64,000 nucleotides of DNA from CAYMCO01 sp964388955 (lineage in GTDB: Bacteria > Chloroflexota > Anaerolineae > Anaerolineales > E44-bin32): contig CAYMCO010000028.1 in assembly GCA_964388955.1 (NCBI GenBank), positions 7,296 to 71,295 on the forward strand. Reading direction: 5' to 3'. Shown piece after piece: positions 7,544 to 16,357 of the stretch. Position 1 is the first letter of the stretch, and every line of letters starts with the position of its first letter. Below the pieces are notes generated by a model that had not been told where the DNA came from, did no database searches, and saw only the letters and a program-made list of their open reading frames with translations. The translations under genes were made by a program, and so were the position numbers.

Positions 7544-8875
7544 ATGACCAGCACCCTCATTCGCGATTTGTGGGTTGTGACCCTCGACGAAGAAGGGAGC
7601 ATCCTGGAGGGGGCCGACATCCTCATTCGAGACGGGAAGATTGCGCAGGTAGGCGATCTTCCGGATTCCCTGCGAGCGGATGAGACGGTGGCTGGGAGTG
7701 GAAAAGCGGCCCTGCCCGGATTGGTGAACAGCCATTGTCACAGCCCGATGACTTTCGAGCGCGGGTGGGCCGAAGATCTGCCCTTCGATCGATGGCTAAA
7801 CGAGAAAATCTGGGTGAGCGAAAGCGCGCTGACCCCTGACGACGTCTATTGGGGGGCGGCGCTGGCAGCGTGTGAGATGATCCGTTCCGGGACGGTAGCG
7901 TACAACGACAAGTACTTCTATATGGATCGTGTGGCGGAGGTGGTGGAACAAAGCGGCCTGAAGGCGGGCCTTACCTGGACGGTGTTCGGTATCGGTGCGG
8001 AGGCGGAGATGGGCCGCGATCTTCCGGGAACCATCGAATGGATTCGGCACACCCATGGCGGTGCGAATGGCCGCATCCGCTGCTTCCTGGGCCCGCATTC
8101 ACCTTACATCTGCCCCCCTGAGTTCCTCTCCCAGGTGGTGGAAGCGGCGCATGAATTCGGCTTGGGCGTCCATCTTCATCTGGCGGAATCAGAGGCGCAG
8201 GTGGCCCAATCCATCGAGCGCCATGGCCTGCGCCCGGTCCAGCAAGTGGATCGTCTGGGGGTGTTCGACGTCCCGGGCGGGTGCGTGGCTGCGCACTGCC
8301 TGGCAGTCGACGAGCGCGATATGGGCATATTGGCGGGAAAGGGGGTGCACGTCCCCCATGCACCGATTACCTACATGAAGCTCGCCATGCCTTTCCCGCC
8401 CCTGGGGCCGCGTTTGGGGAAAGGGGTAAGAGTTTCATTAGCGACGGACGGACCGGCATCGAACGCAGACATGGATATGTTCGCCACCATCCGAACTGCG
8501 GCTCTCATCGACAAGTATCAATCTCAGGATCCCACTGCGATCGCGGGCGACATGGCGCTGCGAATGGCCACCCACGCCGGCGCGCAGGCGCTGGGATTTG
8601 ACGACATGGGAATGATCGCTCCGGGGGCCCCGGCTGATCTCATCCTGATCGATCTGGGGGCGCCCCATCTTCATCCCCTGCACGATCTGGTGGCAAACCT
8701 GGTCCATTCCGCCAAGGGGGCGGATGTGAGCGATGTGATGGTCGATGGCCGCTGGTTGATGAGGGATCGGGAGCTGATGACTCTGGACGAGGACCGGATC
8801 CTGTACGAGGCGGAACGGCACGCCAAGGCGATGCTCAAGCGGGGCATGTCACAGGTGAGGGAATACCGAAGCTGA
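7544..8875 (+). CDS. amidohydrolase, MtaD/SAH-deaminase-like (second copy)
   Basis: 443 residues of the ATZ/TRZ/MtaD family. Metal ligands are visible in LPGLVNSHCHSPM (HxH), GVHLHLAESEAQ, VAAHCLAVDERD and SLATDGPASN; the closing GMIAPGAPADLILIDL is typical. The segment HVPHAPITYMKLAM aligns with the usual hCPtSNlKLa block, but the central Pro-Thr-Ser-Asn is replaced, which may change substrate. GGCGGAG precedes the ATG by four bases. It diverges from the nucleoside operon and is a distant paralogue of the amidohydrolase at 4734. Likely reaction: hydrolytic deamination of an adenosine-like compound or of another aminated ring. It ends 18 bases before the convergent KAS III-like gene. Confidence 0.88.
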   Translation: MTSTLIRDLWVVTLDEEGSILEGADILIRDGKIAQVGDLPDSLRADETVAGSGKAALPGLVNSHCHSPMTFERGWAEDLPFDRWLNEKIWVSESALTPDDVYWGAALAACEMIRSGTVAYNDKYFYMDRVAEVVEQSGLKAGLTWTVFGIGAEAEMGRDLPGTIEWIRHTHGGANGRIRCFLGPHSPYICPPEFLSQVVEAAHEFGLGVHLHLAESEAQVAQSIERHGLRPVQQVDRLGVFDVPGGCVAAHCLAVDERDMGILAGKGVHVPHAPITYMKLAMPFPPLGPRLGKGVRVSLATDGPASNADMDMFATIRTAALIDKYQSQDPTAIAGDMALRMATHAGAQALGFDDMGMIAPGAPADLILIDLGAPHLHPLHDLVANLVHSAKGADVSDVMVDGRWLMRDRELMTLDEDRILYEAERHAKAMLKRGMSQVREYRS

Positions 8876-8893
8876 CTCGGCCCCCAAGAGCCT

Positions 8894-10165
8894 CTATTTC
8901 GGGAGCTCCACCGCCAGCGCGTCGTAGTACGTGCCCGCACCGAACCCGTAGATCAGGATCCGGTCGCCCGCCCGCAGGTCGGGGATCTGGCGCAGGAAGG
9001 CGATCATGTTCGAGGCGGCGCTCACGTTGCCAAACTCGCTCATCACCCACGGCAGCGAGAGTCGTACGCCTTCGCGGCCAAGGTGTTTTTCCTTGAGCTG
9101 ATTGATCTTGAGATTCGCATGGTGCACGATGACGGTGGCAAATTCCTTCCCGGCCTCGCTCAGCGTCCCCACATTCTGCATATAGCTGGAATAGAAGTCG
9201 TGCACAAACTCCACGCCCGTGCGCACAAACAGCTTTACCATGCCCATCGGGCTCGCCATGTGAACGGGCACGTCCGCCTCCGGCTCATGCATTCGTCCCG
9301 CAACCCGGATATGGTTGTCGCCCGCTCTTGAGACCTCGACGAGCGATCCACTTTCATCGGCCTTGCCCGAGTGCGGGTAGTACATGCGCACTTCCAGCAC
9401 GCCGGCCTCATCGAAGACCTCGTGGGACCGACCTGCCAGGAATCGCAACGCCTCGCCTGGACGGAGGCCGATGACCCCCGCCCCGTTGCCAAACAACTGC
9501 ATGGCGAACCGGTCTCGCGATTGGCGGATGAACCGGCTCAGGCCCTCGATGCCGCCGACAAGAACTCTCTTCCCGCGCAGCTCTTCGGCGATGTTGATCC
9601 CAGCGCGTTGGTTGGCCGGAAGATCTGGGTTCATCAATAGGTGCAGAGCCCCTACCGAACTGTCGCAGGCCTTGTGCACGCTGACCTTCAAGGCGCCTTC
9701 TCGGATCCCCGCGGCGCGAGCGATTTGTTCGGTATAGTCCTCCGCGACCGGCCCGCTGCTCCCGATCAGCACGCCCTCCACCTGTTCTGGTCGCCATCCG
9801 TTGGCGTCAGCAGCTGCTTGCAGGAAGCGCGCGCCCGCCGCGATCTCGAGGCGCCTGTGCTCATCATCGTCCAGATCCTGGGTATGGTGGCGGCTAAGGA
9901 ATCCCAACGGCGCCAGTTCCATTCTGTCCCCCGCGGATAGCGGTTCGCCGATGTTGGCCTCTACCCATGCGGGCAGGCTCTCGTTGTCGAACGGCTGCCC
10001 CCAGGCGCCGTAAGCCCCTCCGATGCCCAATTCGGCATCATAAACCTGTCGGACCCCCAATGGCACGCCTTTGCCGTAGGGCAGTTGCTCTACCTGGACC
10101 CCTTCCTCTTCGAAGAATGAAGTCTCCGCTCCGTGCTTTGCCCCTTGCGAACCTTCGCTTCCCAT
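8894..10165 (-). CDS. 3-oxoacyl-ACP synthase III-like (thiolase fold) protein
   Basis: About 423 residues from the chosen start. The KAS III/FabH-type triad is recognisable: Cys in VHKACDSSVGALH, His in VIVHHANLKINQLKEK (usual HQAN-type block), and Asn in SEFGNVSAASNMIAFL; GDRILIYGFGAGTYYDAL is the C-terminal glycine-rich strand. FabH enzymes condense an acyl-CoA starter with malonyl-ACP. This one is about 100 residues longer than housekeeping FabH (extra N-terminal segment and insert around KADESGSLVEVSRAGDN) and has no fatty-acid gene beside it, so a specialised acyl condensation is possible. MGSEGSQG is preferred as start because AAGGA lies six bases upstream; Met at 10186 is the alternative. 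Confidence 0.82.
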   Translation of the reverse strand: MGSEGSQGAKHGAETSFFEEEGVQVEQLPYGKGVPLGVRQVYDAELGIGGAYGAWGQPFDNESLPAWVEANIGEPLSAGDRMELAPLGFLSRHHTQDLDDDEHRRLEIAAGARFLQAAADANGWRPEQVEGVLIGSSGPVAEDYTEQIARAAGIREGALKVSVHKACDSSVGALHLLMNPDLPANQRAGINIAEELRGKRVLVGGIEGLSRFIRQSRDRFAMQLFGNGAGVIGLRPGEALRFLAGRSHEVFDEAGVLEVRMYYPHSGKADESGSLVEVSRAGDNHIRVAGRMHEPEADVPVHMASPMGMVKLFVRTGVEFVHDFYSSYMQNVGTLSEAGKEFATVIVHHANLKINQLKEKHLGREGVRLSLPWVMSEFGNVSAASNMIAFLRQIPDLRAGDRILIYGFGAGTYYDALAVELPK

Positions 10166-10313
10166 GGGAAATCCTTGTCTTGGCATATCGAACCTGACTG
10201 CTTCTTGGGAGGGATATGCTGGGTGATCCAGCTTATGCGCCAATCCTACCCCATAATGCTGCAATGCTCAAGCGGAGACATTCCCCTATGTTACCGCTTC
10301 CCGTCCGATTAAT

Positions 10314-11255
10314 CTAAGGAATCAGGAGGATCATCCCAGGCAACAGCGTATCACGTCCCTGGATTTGTGGGTTGGCTTGCAGTATGGCCTCCACCGTGGT
10401 GTCGAACGCACTGGCGACCCGCGACAGCGCCACTCCGCGCGTGATTGCATATGAGGTCTGGCCCGTGGTGGGAATGACGATGTCCTCCGCCGGAAAGACG
10501 AGCCGCTGACCGGGGAAAATCAATCTCGGGTTCTTAATGTCCGGATTGTATTTCAGGATGGAAGCGATTGTGGTGTCGAACTCGGCCGCGATCTTGTACA
10601 ACGTATCTCCGGGTTTCACGAAATAGGTCACGGCACCGTTCGTGGGAACAACCCTCCCGGGCGGCAGGTTCAGCAATGCACCAGAGTAGATCAGATTCGG
10701 GTCCGGTATCTCCGGGTTGAGCGCTAATATCCCCGGGATTGTGGTTCCGAAACGCTTTGCGAGACTGAAGAGCGTGTCTCCTGGTTCAATGCGATATTGA
10801 TCCTTCCCGGTGACAGGAACGGGGGAAACAGCGGGGATGCGCAGCTCTTGCCCAACCTGGACCTTTTGATCCTGTTCCAGGCTGCTATTCAGGTTGATGA
10901 GCGCGTCTTCCGGAACACCGAACAGCAGTGAGATGTTCTCCACGGTATCTCCTGGCTGAGCGATATATGTGAATTCCCCGGCTGGCGGGACAGCCGGCTC
11001 CCGGGAGATGGCTAGTTCTTGCCCCGGAAAGATGACATCCGGGTCCTCCAGCCATGGATTAGCGAACAGCAGCGCCTGGATGCTCGTGTCGCAGCGGCCA
11101 GCGATCTCGACCAAAATATCGCCGCGCTGTATCGTATAGGTAGCTGGGCACGCGCCTTGAGCGGATGCAGGATAGCTAGGCATCGCCACCAGCATCAGTG
11201 CCAATAGGCCTCCGGCTGCGACAGAGGCGAATCTACCTCGTCTCGATAGGTTCAT
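10314..11255 (-). CDS. secreted protein with five LysM domains
   Basis: 313 residues. A signal peptide (MNLSRRGRFASVAAGGLL... ending near SYPASAQG) is followed by five consecutive LysM repeats. Their openings are YTIQRGDILVEIAGRCDTS, YIAQPGDTVENISLLFGVP, YRIEPGDTLFSLAKRFGTT, YFVKPGDTLYKIAAEFDTT and YAITRGVALSRVASAFDTT; each ends in a PGQ.L.IP-like strand. LysM binds N-acetylglucosamine polymers such as peptidoglycan. No catalytic domain follows, so it is probably a wall-binding or scaffolding protein. The last repeat has lost the GDT turn (RGVAL). The start is fixed by AAGGAGG five bases before the ATG. Confidence 0.9.
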   Translation of the reverse strand: MNLSRRGRFASVAAGGLLALMLVAMPSYPASAQGACPATYTIQRGDILVEIAGRCDTSIQALLFANPWLEDPDVIFPGQELAISREPAVPPAGEFTYIAQPGDTVENISLLFGVPEDALINLNSSLEQDQKVQVGQELRIPAVSPVPVTGKDQYRIEPGDTLFSLAKRFGTTIPGILALNPEIPDPNLIYSGALLNLPPGRVVPTNGAVTYFVKPGDTLYKIAAEFDTTIASILKYNPDIKNPRLIFPGQRLVFPAEDIVIPTTGQTSYAITRGVALSRVASAFDTTVEAILQANPQIQGRDTLLPGMILLIP

Positions 11256-11731
11256 TTGAACCTCCTTGAGGTGTCGACCCAAGAAGAGGTCGAATCTCGC
11301 GCATTCCTTCGCGACCTCATGATCTCAGCCCGGGGTCACCAATCTCTCAGCGCGAGGGGCCTATTGTCACGCAAGTGTCTCACCGGGGTGCGGACCAGCT
11401 CGAATGTAGCTGATAGGGCTTCTTGCGGGGGATGAGGGCAGCCCTGACCGGGCCAGATAAGCGTGCGCAGCCGGACTTGGAAGGGATGAGGGGGGTCAAA
11501 CGAGAGCACTCGCGTGGGCGTGTACGCAGGCGGCGGGGTGGATTGATCAGGCGAGGATCCCCTCGGAGAAGTGGGGCGAAAGGGGATGATGGATGCCCGA
11601 GCAGGAAGCTGGGCGGAACGCTGACAACTGCCGGGTGGTGTGGTGCGGCGGCAAGGCGGCTCGATCGATCGAGATCGCAGCCAGATCGCTGCACGGCGGA
11701 GAGGTCGTGACAGCCGAGCCGGGAAGAAAGG
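11256..11731. other. intergenic, no supported gene
   Basis: 476 bases upstream of the LysM gene and downstream of a small membrane protein gene, all on minus. Several open frames exist on both strands but are Arg/Gly-rich, lack ribosome-binding sites and match nothing recognisable. The LysM promoter should lie at its left side. A self-complementary patch, ctcgatcgatcgag, is at about 11659-11672. Confidence 0.4.
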
Positions 11732-11869
11732 TCATCCGCGCGGTGCGAAGAGCCAGATCAGGAGCACCCCGAAGCCAATGCCTGCCGCAAATGCCAGGAT
11801 CATGTGCGCCAGCTCCCGGTCCTTGGCGAAAGCCTCCGCTTCCTGGCTGTAGTAAATGCGCCCTTCCAT
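11732..11869 (-). CDS. small single-span membrane protein (YtxH-N-terminus-like)
   Basis: 45 residues: a short charged N-terminus (MEGRIYYSQEAEAFAKDREL), then one hydrophobic helix (MILAFAAGIGFGVLLIWLF) ending APRG. The Gly/Ala-rich helix followed by APRx resembles the N-terminal part of YtxH-like proteins, but the long amphipathic tail is absent. AAGGAGC lies eight bases before the ATG. The frame continues 46 codons upstream, but the Shine-Dalgarno supports the short form. A longer YtxH-like protein is encoded nearby at 12487 on the other strand. Function unknown. Confidence 0.6.
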   Translation of the reverse strand: MEGRIYYSQEAEAFAKDRELAHMILAFAAGIGFGVLLIWLFAPRG

Positions 11870-12486
11870 GCCCCGCTCCTTTTCTCCTTCGGCCGCGAGT
11901 GCTGATTTCGGCACCGCAGACTCGATCCAGAACTCCATAAGCAATATTATCATCCTCCCAGTGGATCGTAGATACAGTCTATTCTCCGCCCGGGTGCCAT
12001 CCCGCATCAGAAAGTCATGGCTGATCGCCGGCCGGCTGCCAGGCAGATCAAAGGCGCGTCCGGTGGCAAGAGGCCGGTGTTGGCTCGGTCATGACCAGCA
12101 AGTAGGATCTTCGCGGGCGTCCTGAGGGGGCGTTATGCCGGACCCCACGCGCCGACCACCGCGAATCCGCATTGACTCGATCCAGGCGGCTCCAACAGAG
12201 AGAACCTGGCAAGAAAGATGGCTTCCGAGCAACAATCCCTTCAAAATCCGGTGCTAGTATGAAAACATACAGAAGATGCGAATTCTGATGGGCGCGGCAG
12301 GCCGTGTGGGAGTCGCAGGCCTGAAGCCGGTGAGATGGGCGGCCAGGGACGCTCGGTGGTCTCGGAGTCGCAGGGCGCCAAGGGATGGACGGGGAATGAT
12401 CCCGCGTCGGCTTGAGGGTGATGGTTTACTGGTTTCCGGGTTCAGCACTGCGCCCATGTGACAATGTAGAATTGAAGGAGATAGAG
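11870..12486. other. divergent intergenic region, no supported gene
   Basis: 617 bases between the small membrane protein (minus) and the YtxH-like gene (plus). Both promoters should be here. The stretch before 12250 is less GC-rich in places, and the segment around 12240-12275 (aaaatccggtgctagtatgaaaaca) is the most promoter-like, though no good -35 pairs with it. Open frames in this stretch have no recognisable product. Confidence 0.4.
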
Positions 12487-12765
12487 ATGAACAACGAAAC
12501 GAAGGCAGTTTTCCGAGGTTTCGTGCTCGGCTCACTGCTTGGTGGACTGGCGGCAGGAGCAGCGGCCCTTCTCTTTGCGCCTTATTCGGGGCACACCACT
12601 CGAAGCTTGATTCGAGCCAGGGGAGAGGTCGCAAAATCGAAGCTTGAAAAGCGGATGTCTGATTCGCTTCGAGAAGCGGAGCACTCGATAGATGCTCTGC
12701 AAGATGTCTTCCGGGAATGGGCGCAGGACAGCCGGGAGCTGATGGAGCGGAGATCGGCGGCCTGA
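12487..12765 (+). CDS. YtxH-like membrane protein
   Basis: 92 residues. A glycine/alanine-rich transmembrane helix (FVLGSLLGGLAAGAAALLF) ends in APYSG, as in YtxH proteins (usual LLxAPxSGxxtR), followed by TTRSLIRARGEVAKSKLEKR and a long amphipathic, probably coiled-coil tail. AAGGAG lies about six bases before the ATG, which excludes the 25-codon upstream extension. YtxH proteins are general stress-associated membrane proteins of unknown mechanism. It lies 222 bases upstream of rtcB on the same strand; linkage to it is not established. Confidence 0.78.
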   Translation: MNNETKAVFRGFVLGSLLGGLAAGAAALLFAPYSGHTTRSLIRARGEVAKSKLEKRMSDSLREAEHSIDALQDVFREWAQDSRELMERRSAA

Positions 12766-12987
12766 ATACCCCCTTTCCAGAGGGTTGAAGGCTCGATGGT
12801 AGTCGGGGCCGGGGCCGCGCGCTATGGCGTACGGCCTTTGGGCATACCTCATACCGCGGCCCGTGCAGGGGCGATCGAGTGCGGGTGAGGCCGTGGGGGC
12901 TATCTTGGTGGGGTCCCACGGGCGACCAGTCTGCTCCTCTTCCTGGAGCCCAAGGCGTTCGAGAGCAAAGGAGGGAGGGAGAGGGCG

Positions 12988-14442
12988 ATGCGCAAACAAG
13001 ATTTCAACCGGATCGCCGAATTCGTGTGGGAGATCCCCAAGGATCATCGTCCGGACATGCGTGTGCCCGCGCGCCTGTATGCCAGTGAACCGCTGCTGGA
13101 AGCAGTGCTGAGGGAGGATGATCGCTCCATCGAGCAGCTGGTCAATACATCCACATTGCCCGGGATCGTTGCCCATGCCCTGGCGATGCCGGATATCCAC
13201 CAGGGCTATGGCTTTCCGATCGGAGGTGTGGTGGCCTCAGTCGCGGAGGGGGGCGTGATTTCCCCAGGTGGTGTCGGATACGACATTAACTGCGGTGTGC
13301 GCCTGCTCGCCAGCAATCTAGAGTTCGAGCGGGTGAAAGACCGCCTGCCCGATCTCATGTCCGCCATATATCGGAATTGCCCCAGCGGCCTCGGAGAGGG
13401 CAGCGACATCAAGTTCAGCGACAGTGAATTCAGGCGGGTGCTGGTGGAAGGTTCCGAGTGGGCGCTGGACGCCGGGTACGCGTTGCCCGAGGATCTGGCG
13501 CGGACGGAAGAGGGCGGCCGTTTGAAGGCGGCCGATCCAGAAGCGGTCAGCCGGCGGGCATGGACCCGGGGAATACAGCAGGTCGGCACACTGGGATCCG
13601 GAAATCACTTCATTGAGGTCGACATTGTCGAGAGCGTTTTGGATCTGGAGTCCGCCCGAGCCATGGGGCTGGCGGAGGGGATGCTGACAGTTCAGATCCA
13701 CTGCGGATCAAGGGGCTTCGGTCACCAGGTGTGCTCGGATTATGTCAAGGCCTTTCAAAGGCAATCGGGGAAGTACGGCATTGAACTGCCAGACCGGCAG
13801 CTGATCTGTGTGCCCTTTACATCCAAAGATGGCCAGGACTACTACCGGGCGATGTGCGCAGCAGCGAACTATGCTTTCGCCAATCGGCAAGTCCTCGCTC
13901 ACCATGTGCGCCGCAGCTTTGAACAGGTGTTGGGCAAAGCCGCCCCCGAGTGGGAGTTGCGACAGGTATACGATATTGCCCACAACATGGCGAAGGTTGA
14001 AAGGCATCACGTTGACGGCGATCATATAGAAGTCGTCGTGCACCGCAAGGGCGCGACGCGCGCCTTTGGCCCTGGCTTTCAGGGATTGCCGGAGGAATAC
14101 CGTCCCATCGGTCAGCCCGTTCTGGTTCCCGGATCCATGGGCACGAGCAGCTGGGTTCTGGCGGGCACGGAGGGAAGCATGGGGCAGACGTTCGGCAGCA
14201 CCTGCCATGGCGCCGGCCGGGTGATGTCTCGAACGCAGGCCAAGCGGAAAGTGTGGGGTGAGGACCTGCGTGAAGAGCTGGAGGAGAAAGGGATTGTGGT
14301 TCGCGCGGGGAGTATGCCCGGCCTCGCCGAAGAGGCGCCGGTCGCCTACAAAGACGTGGACGAAGTGGTGGACACGGTAAGCGGAGCGGGGATCGCGCGA
14401 AAAGTCGCGAGGCTGGTCCCAACCGGGATCATCAAAGGGTAG
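12988..14442 (+). CDS. rtcB: RtcB RNA ligase
   Basis: 484 residues, normal for bacterial RtcB, a Mn- and GTP-dependent ligase joining 2',3'-cyclic-phosphate or 3'-phosphate RNA ends to 5'-OH ends. Conserved blocks: MPDIHQGYGFPIGGV, GGVGYDINCGVRL (metal Asp99 and Cys102), GTLGSGNHFIEV, VQIHCGSRGFGHQ, DIAHNMAKVE, VPGSMGTSSWVL and TCHGAGRVMSR, which carries the His that becomes guanylylated. The C-terminus EEAPVAYKDVDEVVDTV is also standard. GGAGGGAGGG precedes the start. No archease or RtcA gene is adjacent, so in this genome RtcB stands alone at this locus. RNA repair or tRNA maturation is inferred from the family. Confidence 0.97.
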   Translation: MRKQDFNRIAEFVWEIPKDHRPDMRVPARLYASEPLLEAVLREDDRSIEQLVNTSTLPGIVAHALAMPDIHQGYGFPIGGVVASVAEGGVISPGGVGYDINCGVRLLASNLEFERVKDRLPDLMSAIYRNCPSGLGEGSDIKFSDSEFRRVLVEGSEWALDAGYALPEDLARTEEGGRLKAADPEAVSRRAWTRGIQQVGTLGSGNHFIEVDIVESVLDLESARAMGLAEGMLTVQIHCGSRGFGHQVCSDYVKAFQRQSGKYGIELPDRQLICVPFTSKDGQDYYRAMCAAANYAFANRQVLAHHVRRSFEQVLGKAAPEWELRQVYDIAHNMAKVERHHVDGDHIEVVVHRKGATRAFGPGFQGLPEEYRPIGQPVLVPGSMGTSSWVLAGTEGSMGQTFGSTCHGAGRVMSRTQAKRKVWGEDLREELEEKGIVVRAGSMPGLAEEAPVAYKDVDEVVDTVSGAGIARKVARLVPTGIIKG

Positions 14443-14731
14443 CTACCTCTCCATTTCCTGAGGCGCGAATCTCTCACGGGGAACCGCTCGCATCGCCCGG
14501 AGAGCGGCGGGGTCATGAATCCCGCGCGCCGATAATTGTCGCTTGACCATGTGCTCGCGCTCCTCCGCCCGGTCCTGCATTTTGACCGCCCGCACCTTCC
14601 TGGGCGGGGGGCATCCGCTTACCGATGGGGCTCGCCCGTGGGCTGAAACCGTCCCTGAGGGAATACCCCCAGTTCCCGGAATCTCAATTCTGGACAGCTT
14701 GTCATCCGTGATGCGGTCGGCGAGCCGAGGT

Positions 14732-15481
14732 CTAGCGTTCCAGTTGGAAGGTCACGCTCACTTGGACGGTGACGGAAAGCTGTCCCGGGCTGATGGCCGG
14801 CCCGCCGCCTCCGAGGGTAGGCTGTGCCTGCACCGTCAGGGGCAGCGGCGACACGCCGCTCTCCTGGATTTGAATGGGCGGGCCGACGGTCACTCCCAGC
14901 GCATCGGCCAATTCGTTCGCTTTGTCCTGGGCGTTTTGGGCTGCCAGTTTGCGGGCCTCCGATTCCAGGGCCTGAGAGTCCTGGAAGGTGAAACTCAAGT
15001 TCGTCACTTCGTTTGCGCCGGCATCGAGGGCGGCGCCAACCACCTCGCCCACTTGGTCGATCTCGTGAATTTGAGCGGTGAGAAGGTTGGTCACAACGAA
15101 TGTGATTTCGCCGGTGAGCTCCCCGGTTTGGGGATTCCTCGGTTGCTCCTGACGCACATCAAAGGTGCTGGTCTGCATGTCCTTCTGAGCGATGCCCATA
15201 TCGCCCAGAGCGCTTGAGACTGCCGACATCTTGCTGTCGACTTGGTCCAGAGCGGTCCCTAGGTCGCTGTTGCGCACCTCCACGCCCAGGGTGACGATGG
15301 CCAGATCCGGGGTGCCTTTGGCCTGGCCGGTGCCGGTGACGATGATCGTCTCCTGGTTCGAGTTGTTGACGCCGCTCAGTGCCGAGGCCGTTCCGTTTTG
15401 GGCGCACGCGCTGAGCAAGGCGCTTCCCATCAGGACCACGGCCCCCAGCGCAGCGGCGAGTTTGGAAGTCCTCGTTTTCAT
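14732..15481 (-). CDS. SIMPL-domain (DUF541) lipoprotein
   Basis: 249 residues. Signal peptide with lipobox LLSAC is followed by IIVTGTGQAKGTPDLAIVTLGVEVRNSDLGTA-type opening of the SIMPL/YggE family, then VTNLLTAQIHEIDQVGEVV and ALESEARKLAAQNAQDKANELADALGV, the classic block in which paired residues precede AxxkAe.lA.alGv. SIMPL proteins form periplasmic oligomers of uncertain role, often linked to oxidative or membrane stress. AGGAG lies seven bases before the chosen ATG; a 43-codon upstream extension is rejected. It converges on rtcB across a 289-base gap holding an imperfect GC-rich hairpin (ccgctc/gagcgg near 14485-14508). Confidence 0.9.
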   Translation of the reverse strand: MKTRTSKLAAALGAVVLMGSALLSACAQNGTASALSGVNNSNQETIIVTGTGQAKGTPDLAIVTLGVEVRNSDLGTALDQVDSKMSAVSSALGDMGIAQKDMQTSTFDVRQEQPRNPQTGELTGEITFVVTNLLTAQIHEIDQVGEVVGAALDAGANEVTNLSFTFQDSQALESEARKLAAQNAQDKANELADALGVTVGPPIQIQESGVSPLPLTVQAQPTLGGGGPAISPGQLSVTVQVSVTFQLER

Positions 15482-15634
15482 CGGGGTTCTCCTATTCCTG
15501 TGCAATCGCTCTTCTTCATTGATGAGAAGCGATTGGCCTGATCTTGATCTCAGATAAATGCGTTGGTCGTCCACCGGATGCTGTCGCTCCTCAGAAGTGG
15601 ATAGACGCACATATCACCCAAAGGCATCCACGGG

Positions 15635-16357
15635 CTATCGCAGCACTTTCTCCATCCCGTCGTGAGCGATCTCGACCTCCACGCCTCGCTCATGGCCCAG
15701 ACGCCGCAGCTTGGCCCCTTGCGTGCGTTCGTCCCCTTTGACAATCTCGGTCCCGCAATGGGTGAATATCGCTCGAGCGACACCCTCCTTCTGGCACCAT
15801 GTTAGCTGGGTGCGGGCCGGAACGTGGCCGATCAGTTCACTCCCGGGTTTGCGCACCATGGAGCGAGTGATGGTCGCTCCATCACCTATGTAGATTCGGA
15901 CGCCCCTCAGAGCCGCGTGCCGATCGTGGATCCACACCACATCGGGCACGTAGAATGTCGATACCCTGCCGGCGGTGATCCGGTAGCCGACAGCGGGGGC
16001 GATTGTGGAATGGTCCACCGGGAAGGCCTCGAATATGATGCCGAAGATGTCGATGGGATCCCGAATGGGCATCTCCCGCCGGTCCGATACGGCTGCATCC
16101 CCAAGAGCCTTCCATGTCTGGGCGCTGGCGTATACGGGGCATCCTGTCCCGTCCCTGATCCCCCAGGAATGATCGGGGTGGGCGTGTGTGATGATGATCG
16201 CGTCGGGACCGAGGGCCGATATCTTGCCCAGCCAATCCTCACCGCAGTCCACCATCACGCGCAGGCCATAATAGGATACCAACATGGAGCTGTGCATACG
16301 ATGCCGCCGGTTACGAGTCACGATATTCGCGCGAGTACCCGGAAAATGGATCTTCAT
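15635..16357 (-). CDS. MBL-fold metallohydrolase
   Basis: 240 residues. The zinc-site motif THAHPDHSWG (HxHxDH) follows the strand MVDCGEDW, as in metallo-beta-lactamase-fold hydrolases. Further candidate ligands are VDHSTIAP, GDGATITR and FTHCGTEI. The overall pattern resembles phosphodiesterase-like members (RNase Z/PhnP group) more than beta-lactamases or glyoxalases. The start overlaps the stop of nicotinate phosphoribosyltransferase as ATGA, so the two are co-translated, suggesting a role in NAD or phosphoribosyl metabolism, perhaps hydrolysis of a cyclic phosphate or lactone. This is inference; the substrate is not readable. Confidence 0.85.
   Translation of the reverse strand: MKIHFPGTRANIVTRNRRHRMHSSMLVSYYGLRVMVDCGEDWLGKISALGPDAIIITHAHPDHSWGIRDGTGCPVYASAQTWKALGDAAVSDRREMPIRDPIDIFGIIFEAFPVDHSTIAPAVGYRITAGRVSTFYVPDVVWIHDRHAALRGVRIYIGDGATITRSMVRKPGSELIGHVPARTQLTWCQKEGVARAIFTHCGTEIVKGDERTQGAKLRRLGHERGVEVEIAHDGMEKVLR

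Noticed and set aside
14443..14731. Terminator between rtcB and the SIMPL gene
   Set aside because: The ccgctc/gagcgg stem near 14485-14508 is short with a long loop and no T-run.
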